DNA of 38,181 bases from a virus. Of this stretch, positions 22,280-28,652 are shown in pieces. Numbering within the stretch: position 1 is the first letter of the stretch; each line of letters starts with the position of its first letter. Under the pieces are notes generated by a model. That model did not search any database. It saw nothing but the letters and a program-made list of their open reading frames with translations, and had not been told where the DNA came from. The DNA lies in the IMG/VR virus record IMGVR_UViG_3300033553_000282, positions 1 to 38,181 of that record; one strand, written 5' to 3'. The position numbers and the translations under genes were made by a program.

Positions 22280-22285
22280 AGCCAT
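22064..22285 (-). CDS. Zinc-ribbon protein on the opposite strand
   Basis: 73 residues. ATG 22285 is preceded by AAAAGG at a good distance. A four-cysteine zinc ribbon is plain: CPHCGHKRIERIGNLKTN, then PQFTCHGCGAIFRI, followed by a charged helix. It is probably a small nucleic-acid-binding protein. The start context (ATTGCCATGG) is almost the same as that of the next leftward gene upstream, with which it would form an operon. It faces and overlaps the rightward gene at 21875. Confidence 0.75.
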   Translation of the reverse strand: MASLDDWRTDIACPHCGHKRIERIGNLKTNPQFTCHGCGAIFRIRSARLRKAIEDVEHSLTELRRTGSDFGKR

Positions 22286-22314
22286 GGCAATCCTTTTGCG
22301 AGAGGTGACCTAGC

Positions 22315-22650
22315 GTGTGCGACAACCAAACCGTCAGTCGGGCTGATGTCATTCTCCTGCTGGAGCAGGCGAAGGCGAAGGCCAAGCAAGAAAGGTCTGA
22401 TGCTATTCGCGCGTTGGAGCAGCTGAAGGCGGAGACCAAGCAAGAGAGAATGCGAGTGCACCGGTCTCTATTTGATCTAGAGTCCGCTGCCACGCCCGCA
22501 AGATGTCCGGCTGGGCTTGCTGTTCGGGGCCCGACGGAGTGCTGTTGCGGGCGTGCGCGGCGAGGGTCGCCGGGATTTCTCTCGCGGATGCGAACACGTT
22601 TGCGAGATGTTCTTTCGGGTCGGGCTCCAACCGACTCCGCCCGGCCATGA
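22315..22650 (+). CDS. Charged helical protein, doubtful 3' half
   Basis: 111 residues from GTG 22315, with GAGAGGTGA six bases upstream. Residues 1-58 form a highly charged helix with an internal duplication (LEQAKAKAKQER and LEQLKAETKQER, 54 bp apart in DNA). The rest has Cys- and Arg-rich, unnatural sequence and lies opposite the leftward gene 22403-22732. The N-terminal part may be real and the tail only an open antisense frame. Confidence 0.4.
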   Translation: MCDNQTVSRADVILLLEQAKAKAKQERSDAIRALEQLKAETKQERMRVHRSLFDLESAATPARCPAGLAVRGPTECCCGRARRGSPGFLSRMRTRLRDVLSGRAPTDSARP

Positions 22651-22732
22651 GGAACGCAATGCACCAAAGCATAGCCTCGCGCGCCCCCAGTTCGTTGTCG
22701 ATGCCGCCGTCGGTCGGCTTCGTCTGTTCCAT
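22403..22732 (-). CDS. Leftward helical protein of unknown function
   Basis: 109 residues from ATG 22732, with GAGGGG upstream. The sequence is helical (NELGAREAMLWCIAFLMAGRSRLEPDPKEHLANVF) and looks natural up to about residue 90. A promoter-like sequence stands about 42 bases upstream. It is the first gene of a two-gene leftward unit set against the direction of PR. No family is recognised. Confidence 0.6.
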   Translation of the reverse strand: MEQTKPTDGGIDNELGAREAMLWCIAFLMAGRSRLEPDPKEHLANVFASAREIPATLAAHARNSTPSGPEQQAQPDILRAWQRTLDQIETGALAFSLAWSPPSAAPTRE

Positions 22733-22879
22733 GGCAATCCCCTCGTCGGTTGATCGGTTGGTTGGCGCCTTCGATTCTATCGGCGGGGGGTAAGCCTCCA
22801 AAAGTTTTTTTCGTGGTGTCCATGGCCGCATTTTGCGTGCCGGGCAGTGATAACCAATGATCCTGAGTGAGAGAAAATC
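22733..22879. promoter_or_regulatory. Divergent control region with leftward promoter candidate
   Basis: On the minus strand TTGGAG (plus 22796-22801) and TAGAAT (plus 22774-22779) are 16 bp apart and fit a sigma-70 promoter for the leftward pair. On the other side, TGATAAC at 22849-22855 and GTTATCA at 22890-22896 form an inverted repeat around the start of the CII-like gene and might be an operator. No clear rightward -10/-35 pair was found. Confidence 0.45.
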
Positions 22880-23281
22880 ATGTCACCAGTTATCAGTCCT
22901 GATCGTCGCCAGCTCACGCTGGAGCTGGAACCGGGGCTCACTCAGCGCTTCCGATGCGCGCGGGACGCGGTCGCCCAGGGAGTCTACCGCCGTGGCCTGA
23001 AATGCACAGCCGCTGACCTCGACATGGCGCCCGGGAATTTGTCCGTAGCGCTGAGTGATGATGGGGTGCGGCACCTGTCCCTCGACGCATTTGAGCGCTA
23101 CCTGCAGGTGTCGGGTGACCTGACGGGGCTCTACTACCTCGTAGAGCGCTACCTCGGTGACCAGGGGGCAGCGCGTGCCGAGGCGCTCGAGCGGGTGCGC
23201 CTGGTCGCCGAGCAGCTCGAAAATCTGCCCGCAATGCTCGCTGCAGCCGGGTTGGCGCTCAAGAAGAAGGGTGTGCGATGA
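22880..23281 (+). CDS. CII-like phage regulatory protein
   Basis: 133 residues. The segment YRRGLKCTAADLDMAPGNLSVALSDDG with the following HLSLDAFERYLQVSGDLTGLYYLVERYL matches the phage CII (CP76-type) family: an N-terminal helix-turn-helix and a helical C-terminus. Proteins of this family lie between cro and the replication genes and affect the choice between lysis and lysogeny. It has a weak GAGAG site before the ATG. Its stop overlaps the next start (ATGA). Confidence 0.75.
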   Translation: MSPVISPDRRQLTLELEPGLTQRFRCARDAVAQGVYRRGLKCTAADLDMAPGNLSVALSDDGVRHLSLDAFERYLQVSGDLTGLYYLVERYLGDQGAARAEALERVRLVAEQLENLPAMLAAAGLALKKKGVR

Positions 23282-23889
23282 CATACACCCCGAGGCGGGG
23301 CAGTACGGCCGCCGTGATGCTCGCTGCGCTTCAGCAAGTCGATAGCATGACCAGCGCGGAGCTGGCGGCAGCAGGCGGGGTGCGCACGAAAGCGATTTAC
23401 GCGTTGATGGCGGGGGCGATCGCGGCCGGCATGGTCGAGAAGACCATGGAGGGCGATCGGGCACGCTTCCGGTGGCGCGGGGATCGATCCGGCTCGTTGC
23501 CGATTCCGCCGGATCTCTCGGCGCTGCCGAATGTGCTCTCGTGGCCGTTTCTGGGCTCTCCGGCCCCGGTCGCTGGCCCTGAATCGGAACGGCCGCCTAC
23601 CGCCCATGAGGATGACTCGTCGGTCGCTTGTGAGTTCGCGATCGCGCTGTGGCACGACGGCGAGCTCGATATCTTTGGAGCCGGCGAGATTGAGCAAAAC
23701 GGCGTGCCGGGTGTGCGCCTGAATTGCGATCAGGTGGCGCAGCTGCGAGGGTTGCTGAATCGGGTTTCCCTAGCGTGCCATCAACACCCGTCCAGCGGCG
23801 TCGGCCCGGGCCTGCCCGAGCTTGTAATGCCCGGATGGTCTCGGCGCGCCGGATCTTTGCCAACGAGAGAAAACGGCCACCAAGAATGA
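23278..23889 (+). CDS. Winged-helix replication-region protein
   Basis: 203 residues, ATGA-coupled on both sides. Residues 1-65 are a winged helix (TAAVMLAALQQVDSMTSAELAAAGGVRTKAIYALM). A proline-rich linker leads to a beta domain (FAIALWHDGELDIFG, then LNCDQVAQLRGLL). Proteins with this layout lie before primase genes in many temperate phages and are probably DNA-binding partners in replication initiation or control. The C-terminus is low in complexity. Confidence 0.7.
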   Translation: MTYTPRRGSTAAVMLAALQQVDSMTSAELAAAGGVRTKAIYALMAGAIAAGMVEKTMEGDRARFRWRGDRSGSLPIPPDLSALPNVLSWPFLGSPAPVAGPESERPPTAHEDDSSVACEFAIALWHDGELDIFGAGEIEQNGVPGVRLNCDQVAQLRGLLNRVSLACHQHPSSGVGPGLPELVMPGWSRRAGSLPTRENGHQE

Positions 23890-26246
23890 CCTCTCGCGGT
23901 AAGCTCGATTTCCGGCAGATCGCTGAGGCCGCACTGTCTGCGGCCGACCGGCTCGTGCCGCGATGGCTCCCAAACGGTCGCCGCAACGGGTACGAGTGGC
24001 AGGCGCCGAACCCGACGCGCGATGATCGCCATGTCGGATCCTTTTCGGTCAACCTGACGACCGGAGCATGGGCGGACTTTGCCATTTCCGACGCCAAGGG
24101 CGGCGACCTGGTCAGCCTCTACGCCTACCTGTTCACGGGCAACGACCAGGGCAAGGCCGCGCGCGAGTTGGCCGACGAGCTGCGCATCCCGATTGAAGCC
24201 TCCCACGCGGAGCAGCCCAAGGGAGGCGTGGCCCCAGAAAAGAAGCCCCGCACGCAATGGGTGCCGGTAGTTCCGGTACCCGATGGCGTGTCAGCGCCAC
24301 CGGCTGAACACTTCAAGCGTGGCGCGCCGGAGCGCGTCTGGACGTACCGCGATCCCACCGGCGCGGTGCTCGGGCACATTTACCGCTTCCGGACCTCGGA
24401 CGGCGGCAAAGAGATCCTGCCGCTGGTGTGGGCGCGGCACAGCGTCACCGGCGTCGAGGATTGGCGCTGGATGCAGTGGACCGTGCCGCGGCCTCTCTAC
24501 GGCCTGGATCGCCTGCGTGACGGGTTCCCGGTGCTCGTGGTCGAGGGCGAGAAGTGTGCCGATGCGGCGCACGAGGCTCTCGCCACCAAGTTCGATGTGA
24601 TCAGCTGGCCCGGGGGCGGCAAGGCGGCCGACAAAGCGGACTGGGCGCCGATCGCGGGGCGCAACGTCATCATCTGGCCCGACTGCGACGCGCAGCGCCC
24701 CAAGGGCGAGCCGGACGGTGCACCGCTGCCGGAGATCGTGCAGCCGGGCACCGTCACCGCGGAGCGCATCGCGGAGATCCTGCACGAGCTCGAGGCGCGC
24801 GTGCGCATCATGCAAATTCCCGCGCCTGGCGAGAAGTCGCCGGGATGGGACGTCGCCGATGCGATCGCCGATGGCGCGACGGTCGACGATCTGCTGGGCA
24901 TGCTCACCAAGCAGCGATCGCCGCGGGGCATCATGCGGAGGGGCTCTGCGCCGCCAACTGCTGCGCACGCAGCGGAGGAAGATGCGCGCTGGGCGGATAA
25001 GCTGCTCGTGCGCCGCGGCGACGTCGTCGCGTGCCTGTCGAACGTGGTGCTGATCCTGTCATCGCACGAGGCCTGGGCGGGCGTGGTCGCTCGGGACGAT
25101 TTCGCGCAGCGCACGGTGAAATTGAAGCCCGTCCCTGGCCAGAATGAGCTCGGTGGCACCGAGTGGGGCGATGTGGACACGTCGCGCTCGATCATCTGGC
25201 TGACACGGCGCTACGGCATGACCCCGTCTGCGGAGATCGTCGACCAGGCAATCGAGCTGGTGGCTGCAGACCGATCGTTTCATCCGGTGCGCACGTACCT
25301 CGAGGCGCTGCCGGCGTGGGACGGCGAGGGTCGCTGCGATCATTGGCTGGCCGACTTCATGGGCGTTGCGCTCACCGAGTACAGCCGTCGCGTGGGGCGC
25401 TGGTTCCTGATCGGCATGATGGCGCGCGTGTGGCACCCGGGCTGCAAGTTCGATTACGCCCTGGTGCTCGAAGGCGGGCAGGGCAAGCGCAAATCGAGCG
25501 CGCTGCGGGTGCTGGCCGGCGAGTGGTTCTCGGATACCGAGTTGGACCTCTCGAACAAGGATTCGATGAGTGCGATCCGGGGCAAGTGGCTGCACGAGTT
25601 TGCCGAGCTGGGGAGTCTCGCGCGGGCCGAGACCTCGCGACAGAAGAGCTTCCTTTCGCGTCAGATCGACGAATTTCGCCCCACTTATGGTCGGCGTGAG
25701 ATTCGGTGCCCGCGGCAGCTGGTGTTCGCGGGCACGACCAACGAGTGGGCGTGGAACAAGGATCTGACCGGCGGCCGGCGCTTCTGGCCGGTCGAGATCA
25801 GCCAGCAGATCGACACCGACGGTCTCGCCGAAGCACGGGATCAACTGTTTGCCGAAGCGCTGCACCGTTGGCGTGCCGGCGAACGGTATTGGCCGAGTGC
25901 CGACGAGCAGCGCGACCTGTTCGATCCGGAGCAACTCAAGCGCGAGGCGGAGGATTCGTTCTTCGATCCGCTGCACGACTGGATCGAGGCCTCGTGGAAA
26001 CCGGAATTCAGCCTGCACGACGCGATGGCCGACGCGCTGAAGCTCGATGCCGGCCGGCAGACGCGCGACGTGGCCACGCGGGTCGGGCTTCTGCTCAAGA
26101 AAATGGGCTGCAGGCGAATCGAACGGCGCAACGGCGTGAGCCGGTTCGTCTATCTGCTGCCCCTGTGGGCGAAGTTTGAGAAGGACAAGGCTCTCCAGTC
26201 CGCGGCAGCGGTGGTCGGGCGCAGTGATGGGGCGATGCCGTTATGA
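23886..26246 (+). CDS. Primase-helicase (Toprim plus VirE-type AAA+ domain)
   Basis: 786 residues from ATG 23886, which overlaps the upstream stop (ATGA); the open frame extends further up but without support. The N-terminal domain (GYEWQAPNPTRDDRHVGSFS, then DLVSLYAYLF) resembles phage primases without an evident zinc finger. A Toprim-like domain follows at about residue 215 (VLVVEGEKCADAA, IIWPDCD). From about residue 460 comes the VirE/PF05272 ATPase: Walker A EGGQGKRKSS near 528, Walker B-like KWLHEFAELGSL near 570, and FAGTTNEWAWNKDLTGGRRF. It should prime and unwind DNA at the phage origin, which probably lies directly downstream. Confidence 0.93.
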   Translation: MTSRGKLDFRQIAEAALSAADRLVPRWLPNGRRNGYEWQAPNPTRDDRHVGSFSVNLTTGAWADFAISDAKGGDLVSLYAYLFTGNDQGKAARELADELRIPIEASHAEQPKGGVAPEKKPRTQWVPVVPVPDGVSAPPAEHFKRGAPERVWTYRDPTGAVLGHIYRFRTSDGGKEILPLVWARHSVTGVEDWRWMQWTVPRPLYGLDRLRDGFPVLVVEGEKCADAAHEALATKFDVISWPGGGKAADKADWAPIAGRNVIIWPDCDAQRPKGEPDGAPLPEIVQPGTVTAERIAEILHELEARVRIMQIPAPGEKSPGWDVADAIADGATVDDLLGMLTKQRSPRGIMRRGSAPPTAAHAAEEDARWADKLLVRRGDVVACLSNVVLILSSHEAWAGVVARDDFAQRTVKLKPVPGQNELGGTEWGDVDTSRSIIWLTRRYGMTPSAEIVDQAIELVAADRSFHPVRTYLEALPAWDGEGRCDHWLADFMGVALTEYSRRVGRWFLIGMMARVWHPGCKFDYALVLEGGQGKRKSSALRVLAGEWFSDTELDLSNKDSMSAIRGKWLHEFAELGSLARAETSRQKSFLSRQIDEFRPTYGRREIRCPRQLVFAGTTNEWAWNKDLTGGRRFWPVEISQQIDTDGLAEARDQLFAEALHRWRAGERYWPSADEQRDLFDPEQLKREAEDSFFDPLHDWIEASWKPEFSLHDAMADALKLDAGRQTRDVATRVGLLLKKMGCRRIERRNGVSRFVYLLPLWAKFEKDKALQSAAAVVGRSDGAMPL

Positions 26247-26286
26247 CCCCGAAAAGCGCCGGCTTCCCGCTGCAGGTTCCATACCT

Positions 26287-26315
26287 CTTCCATACCTTCG
26301 CTCAACGTATGGAAG
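26287..26315. repeat. Hairpin formed by opposed iterons
   Basis: CTTCCATAC at 26287-26295 and GTATGGAAG at 26307-26315 are perfect inverted copies with an 11-nt loop. This is the first of two hairpins at the edges of the iteron array. Confidence 0.7.
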
Positions 26316-26501
26316 GCTGGAACCCGCATGCAGACTGGGGGTTCCATACGTTCCATACGTTCCATACCTCTTTTCCCCCGCGCGTGCGGCGGCGCGGGTG
26401 CGCGCGCACACCCGCGCGTGCGGCTCCGCGCGCGCGCGTATTTTTAACGTCTGGAACGTATGGAAGGTATGGAAGAGCAAGGCCCAGCAAGGCTTTCAGC
26501 C

Positions 26502-26528
26502 TTCCATACGTTGGTCCAACGTATGGAA
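26502..26528. repeat. Perfect 27-bp palindrome in the iteron array
   Basis: The arm TTCCATACGTTGG (26502-26514) and its exact complement (26516-26528) are separated by one base. The palindrome includes two opposed iterons and ends 25 bp before the next gene. It could be a binding site for a dimer, a hairpin or a nick site. Confidence 0.85.
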
Positions 26529-26553
26529 CCAGGTATGGAACCCCGAGGAGATC

Positions 26554-26781
26554 ATGAGCGAAACGACCACCACGAGGCCTCCGGGCTACCTGCGCGACGA
26601 GATGCCGGCCTGCGCCGCGTTCATCGCCTCGCTGCGCGAGGTCTTCGGAGCCGACGAGATCAACCTGTCGATCCGGCTCGGCATGGCCGGAACCCCGAAC
26701 AAGTTCCATGCCATCGAGGGCGGTCGCGAGATCGGCACTCCGTTTGACGGGGCATCGATCCACGCGGCGGTGGCGTCGTGA
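26554..26781 (+). CDS. Small protein after the origin region
   Basis: 75 residues from ATG 26554 with GAGGAG upstream. It contains FIASLREVFGADEINLSIRLGMAGTPNKFHAIEGGREIGTP, a pattern that recurs in small phage proteins beside replication genes. No fold or function is known to me. Its stop overlaps the next start. Confidence 0.7.
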   Translation: MSETTTTRPPGYLRDEMPACAAFIASLREVFGADEINLSIRLGMAGTPNKFHAIEGGREIGTPFDGASIHAAVAS

Positions 26782-27086
26782 GGCCGCGCCGAATCGCCGC
26801 CCCGCAAGCGGCCGCATGCACGCAGGCGATGCTTACCGCGCTCGCCCGTGGTGAGCCGCTCACGACGGTCGAGGCGGCCGATGTCGCGGGCATCTCCTCC
26901 ATCGATGCGCGCAAGCTGCTCGAGGCCCTGGTGATCATCGGCGCGGTGGTGCGCGATCCCAACTCCCTGCGGGTCATGCGCTTTGCCCTGCCGCAAGATG
27001 CCGGCGCATTCGAACTGGAACACTCGGCGGTGGCGCCACCCCCACTGTGGGCGCGGTCGGTATTCGAGTGGGGCCGGCGCCCATGA
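26778..27086 (+). CDS. Winged-helix-like small protein
   Basis: 102 residues from GTG 26778 (GTGA overlap). The centre has a helix-turn-helix-like stretch (GEPLTTVEAADVAGISSIDARKLLEALVIIGAVVRDP), compatible with a winged helix. The C-terminus is proline-rich. It may bind DNA in the early/late switch or in replication. This is inference. Confidence 0.6.
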   Translation: MRPRRIAAPQAAACTQAMLTALARGEPLTTVEAADVAGISSIDARKLLEALVIIGAVVRDPNSLRVMRFALPQDAGAFELEHSAVAPPPLWARSVFEWGRRP

Positions 27087-27166
27087 GCGCGCGCCAGGCA
27101 TTGCAGATTCGATCCCTGGCTGGTTTGGGCCGGCTGGTGCTGGCCCCCTTTTACACCGGAGCGTGA
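27083..27166 (+). CDS. Possible 27-residue coupled ORF
   Basis: ATG 27083 overlaps the previous stop (ATGA) and the frame runs for 27 residues to a TGA just before the next gene. It has no recognisable features. The coupling is the only argument for it, so it may simply be spacer. Confidence 0.25.
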   Translation: MSARQALQIRSLAGLGRLVLAPFYTGA

Positions 27167-27170
27167 GCCC

Positions 27171-27905
27171 ATGGAAATCATCCTACGCAACGACTTTCCC
27201 AAGCTCGCGCGCTATCTCGACACGATCGGCAAGCAAGCCCGTTACGCCGCCATGCTCACCATCAACGAGACCGCCTATGAGGTGCGCCGCGCCGAGGCCG
27301 CCGCGATGCGCCAATCATTCGATCGGCCGACGCCCTACACGCTGGGCAGCGTGCTCTACACCAAGGCGACGAAGGATAAGCTGATGGCGCGCATCTATCT
27401 GCGCGACGATCCGGCCGCTACGCCCGCCGACAAGTTCCTCGGCCCGCAGATCGAGGGCGGTGCGCGCAACGTCAAGCGCTTCGAGAAGCTCCTGCAGCGC
27501 TTCGGCAAGATGCCGCCCGGCACCGTTGCCGTGCCCGGCGCAGGCGCGCGGCTCGATCGGTATGGCAACCTGAGCCAGGGCCAGCTCATTCAGATTCTCA
27601 GCCAGCTCAAGGTCACCGGTGCGGCCGGCTACACGCGCAACATCAGCGCCGCCAGCAAGAAGCGCGGTGCGGTGAAGCGCGCTTCCGGTGAGTTTTTTGC
27701 CACGACGCGTCCGCACGGTTCGCTGCAGCCGGGCGTGTACCTGCGCAAGCGCCGCGGCAACATCAAGCCCATCCTGATGTTCGTCAAGGGCGCCAGCTAC
27801 AAGAAGCGCTTGGACTTCTACGGCGTCGCGGAGCGCACCGTGCGCGATGAATTCCCGGCGCGCTTCGATCGCAACCTGGCGCGCGCGTTGGCGACCGCGC
27901 GATGA
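27171..27905 (+). CDS. Conserved phage protein of unknown function upstream of terminase
   Basis: 244 residues. Motifs such as INETAYEVRRAEAAAMRQSFDRPTPYTLGS, FLGPQIEGGARNVKRFEKLL, VPGAGARLDRYGNLSQGQ and FVKGASYKKRLDFYGVAERTV belong to a protein that recurs in this place or among minor structural genes of temperate phages. It is basic and could be a virion-associated or DNA-binding protein. The role is not established. Confidence 0.75.
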   Translation: MEIILRNDFPKLARYLDTIGKQARYAAMLTINETAYEVRRAEAAAMRQSFDRPTPYTLGSVLYTKATKDKLMARIYLRDDPAATPADKFLGPQIEGGARNVKRFEKLLQRFGKMPPGTVAVPGAGARLDRYGNLSQGQLIQILSQLKVTGAAGYTRNISAASKKRGAVKRASGEFFATTRPHGSLQPGVYLRKRRGNIKPILMFVKGASYKKRLDFYGVAERTVRDEFPARFDRNLARALATAR

Positions 27906-28106
27906 TGGGCGCCCATGACCCGGCGAGTCGTCGCCGGCCGGCATGCCCCTCGCGCCCCGCTTTGGTGCATGGTGCGCCGCACCACGCGGCCGCGGGTCCT
28001 TCCACGAGAGGGTCGCGTGCGGGTAATTCGCACCTCGATTATTTTTTAGTGGCTGCCCATGGATTAGGTTGCGGTCTCGGTTGTGTCTTGCCATTGGTGG
28101 GTTGCG
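27906..28106. other. Non-coding region before terminase, candidate cos site
   Basis: Two hundred bases without a convincing gene. There is a perfect 13-bp palindrome GGTGCGCCGCACC at 27971-27983 and a hairpin GTGCG-N7-CGCAC at 28017-28033, so the CGCACC motif occurs twice, about 51 bp apart. The second is followed by an AT-rich run (28035-28050). Symmetric motifs and a bend-prone AT run directly before the terminase small subunit are the usual form of a cos region. The cut point cannot be read from sequence. Confidence 0.4.
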
Positions 28107-28652
28107 ATGCCTGAGCTGATCAGCGCAGAAGCCCTGGCGCCGATGCTCGGCGTGTCTCCGCAGGCCGTGCGCAAGGCGCATGCCGCGGGGCGTCTTTCGT
28201 CGATCGGCGGAAAGTTCGATCCGGCCGTTGCGCGGATTCAATGGGAGACGAACCGCCGACGCCGGCCGGCGCAACCAAAGGCGCCTGCAGGTGACGGAGC
28301 AAAAGCCGGAGAGGCTGGACAGTCACCGAGCGGCGGGGGGTCGGACTACTGGCAGAGCAAGACCAGGCGTGAGACCGCCGAGGCGTCGATGGCGGAGCTG
28401 GAGTTGTCCAAGCTGGCGGGCACCCTGGTGCTGCGCGAAGAAGTGGACCGCATGCTGTTCGGAGCTGCGCGCGTCATGCGTGATCAGATGCTTGCGATCG
28501 CTCCACGCCTGGCGGCAACGCTTGCTCCGATCAGTGATCCGGCCGTCATCGAGCTGCGCATCGGCGACGAGATCCGCGTCGCTTTGACGGCATTCGCGCA
28601 GCAGGTGCGCGCCGGTGGGCTGTTGGACGTGAGCGATGGGCAGCCTGGCTGA
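28107..28652 (+). CDS. Terminase small subunit (Nu1-like)
   Basis: 181 residues from ATG 28107. The N-terminal winged helix (LISAEALAPMLGVSPQAVRKAHAAGRL) is like that of lambda Nu1. A Pro/Lys/Gly linker is followed by a long helix (RRETAEASMAELELSKLAGTLVLREEVDRMLF) used for oligomerisation and for binding the large subunit. It would recognise cos DNA and load the motor. It overlaps the large subunit gene by 17 bases. Confidence 0.87.
   Translation: MPELISAEALAPMLGVSPQAVRKAHAAGRLSSIGGKFDPAVARIQWETNRRRRPAQPKAPAGDGAKAGEAGQSPSGGGSDYWQSKTRRETAEASMAELELSKLAGTLVLREEVDRMLFGAARVMRDQMLAIAPRLAATLAPISDPAVIELRIGDEIRVALTAFAQQVRAGGLLDVSDGQPG

Larger units (their letters stand above)
26277..26540. other. 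Iteron array, candidate replication origin
   Basis: Eleven exact copies of one octamer lie in 264 bp. TTCCATAC starts at 26277, 26288, 26342, 26351, 26360 and 26502; its complement GTATGGAA starts at 26307, 26458, 26467, 26521 and 26533. A near copy (GTCTGGAA) is at 26449. Two sets of three with a strict 9-bp period (26342-26367 and 26449-26474) face each other across a GC-rich alternating CG core and a short AT run near 26440. The array follows the helicase gene. Such iterons bind an initiator protein at many phage and plasmid origins. Reading frames through it give only repetitive peptides. Confidence 0.7.

Noticed and set aside
22105-22461. Leftward ORF of 118 residues rich in Leu and Ser
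   Set aside because: Composition is unlike a protein and a better-supported zinc-ribbon gene exists in another frame on the same strand.
26277-26540. CRISPR-like array
   Set aside because: Units are 8-9 bp in both orientations with irregular gaps and no spacers of constant length; no cas genes are present.
26243-26557. Rightward ORF of 104 residues starting in an ATGA overlap with the helicase gene
   Set aside because: It reads straight through the iteron array and yields repeated HTF and YG peptides plus Arg/Pro/Ala-rich sequence; the DNA pattern is symmetric on both strands, so a binding-site array explains it better.
27315-28274. Leftward ORF of 319 residues opposite the gene before terminase
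   Set aside because: Arg/Ala/His-rich antisense sequence without a start site or motifs; it crosses the non-coding cos candidate region.
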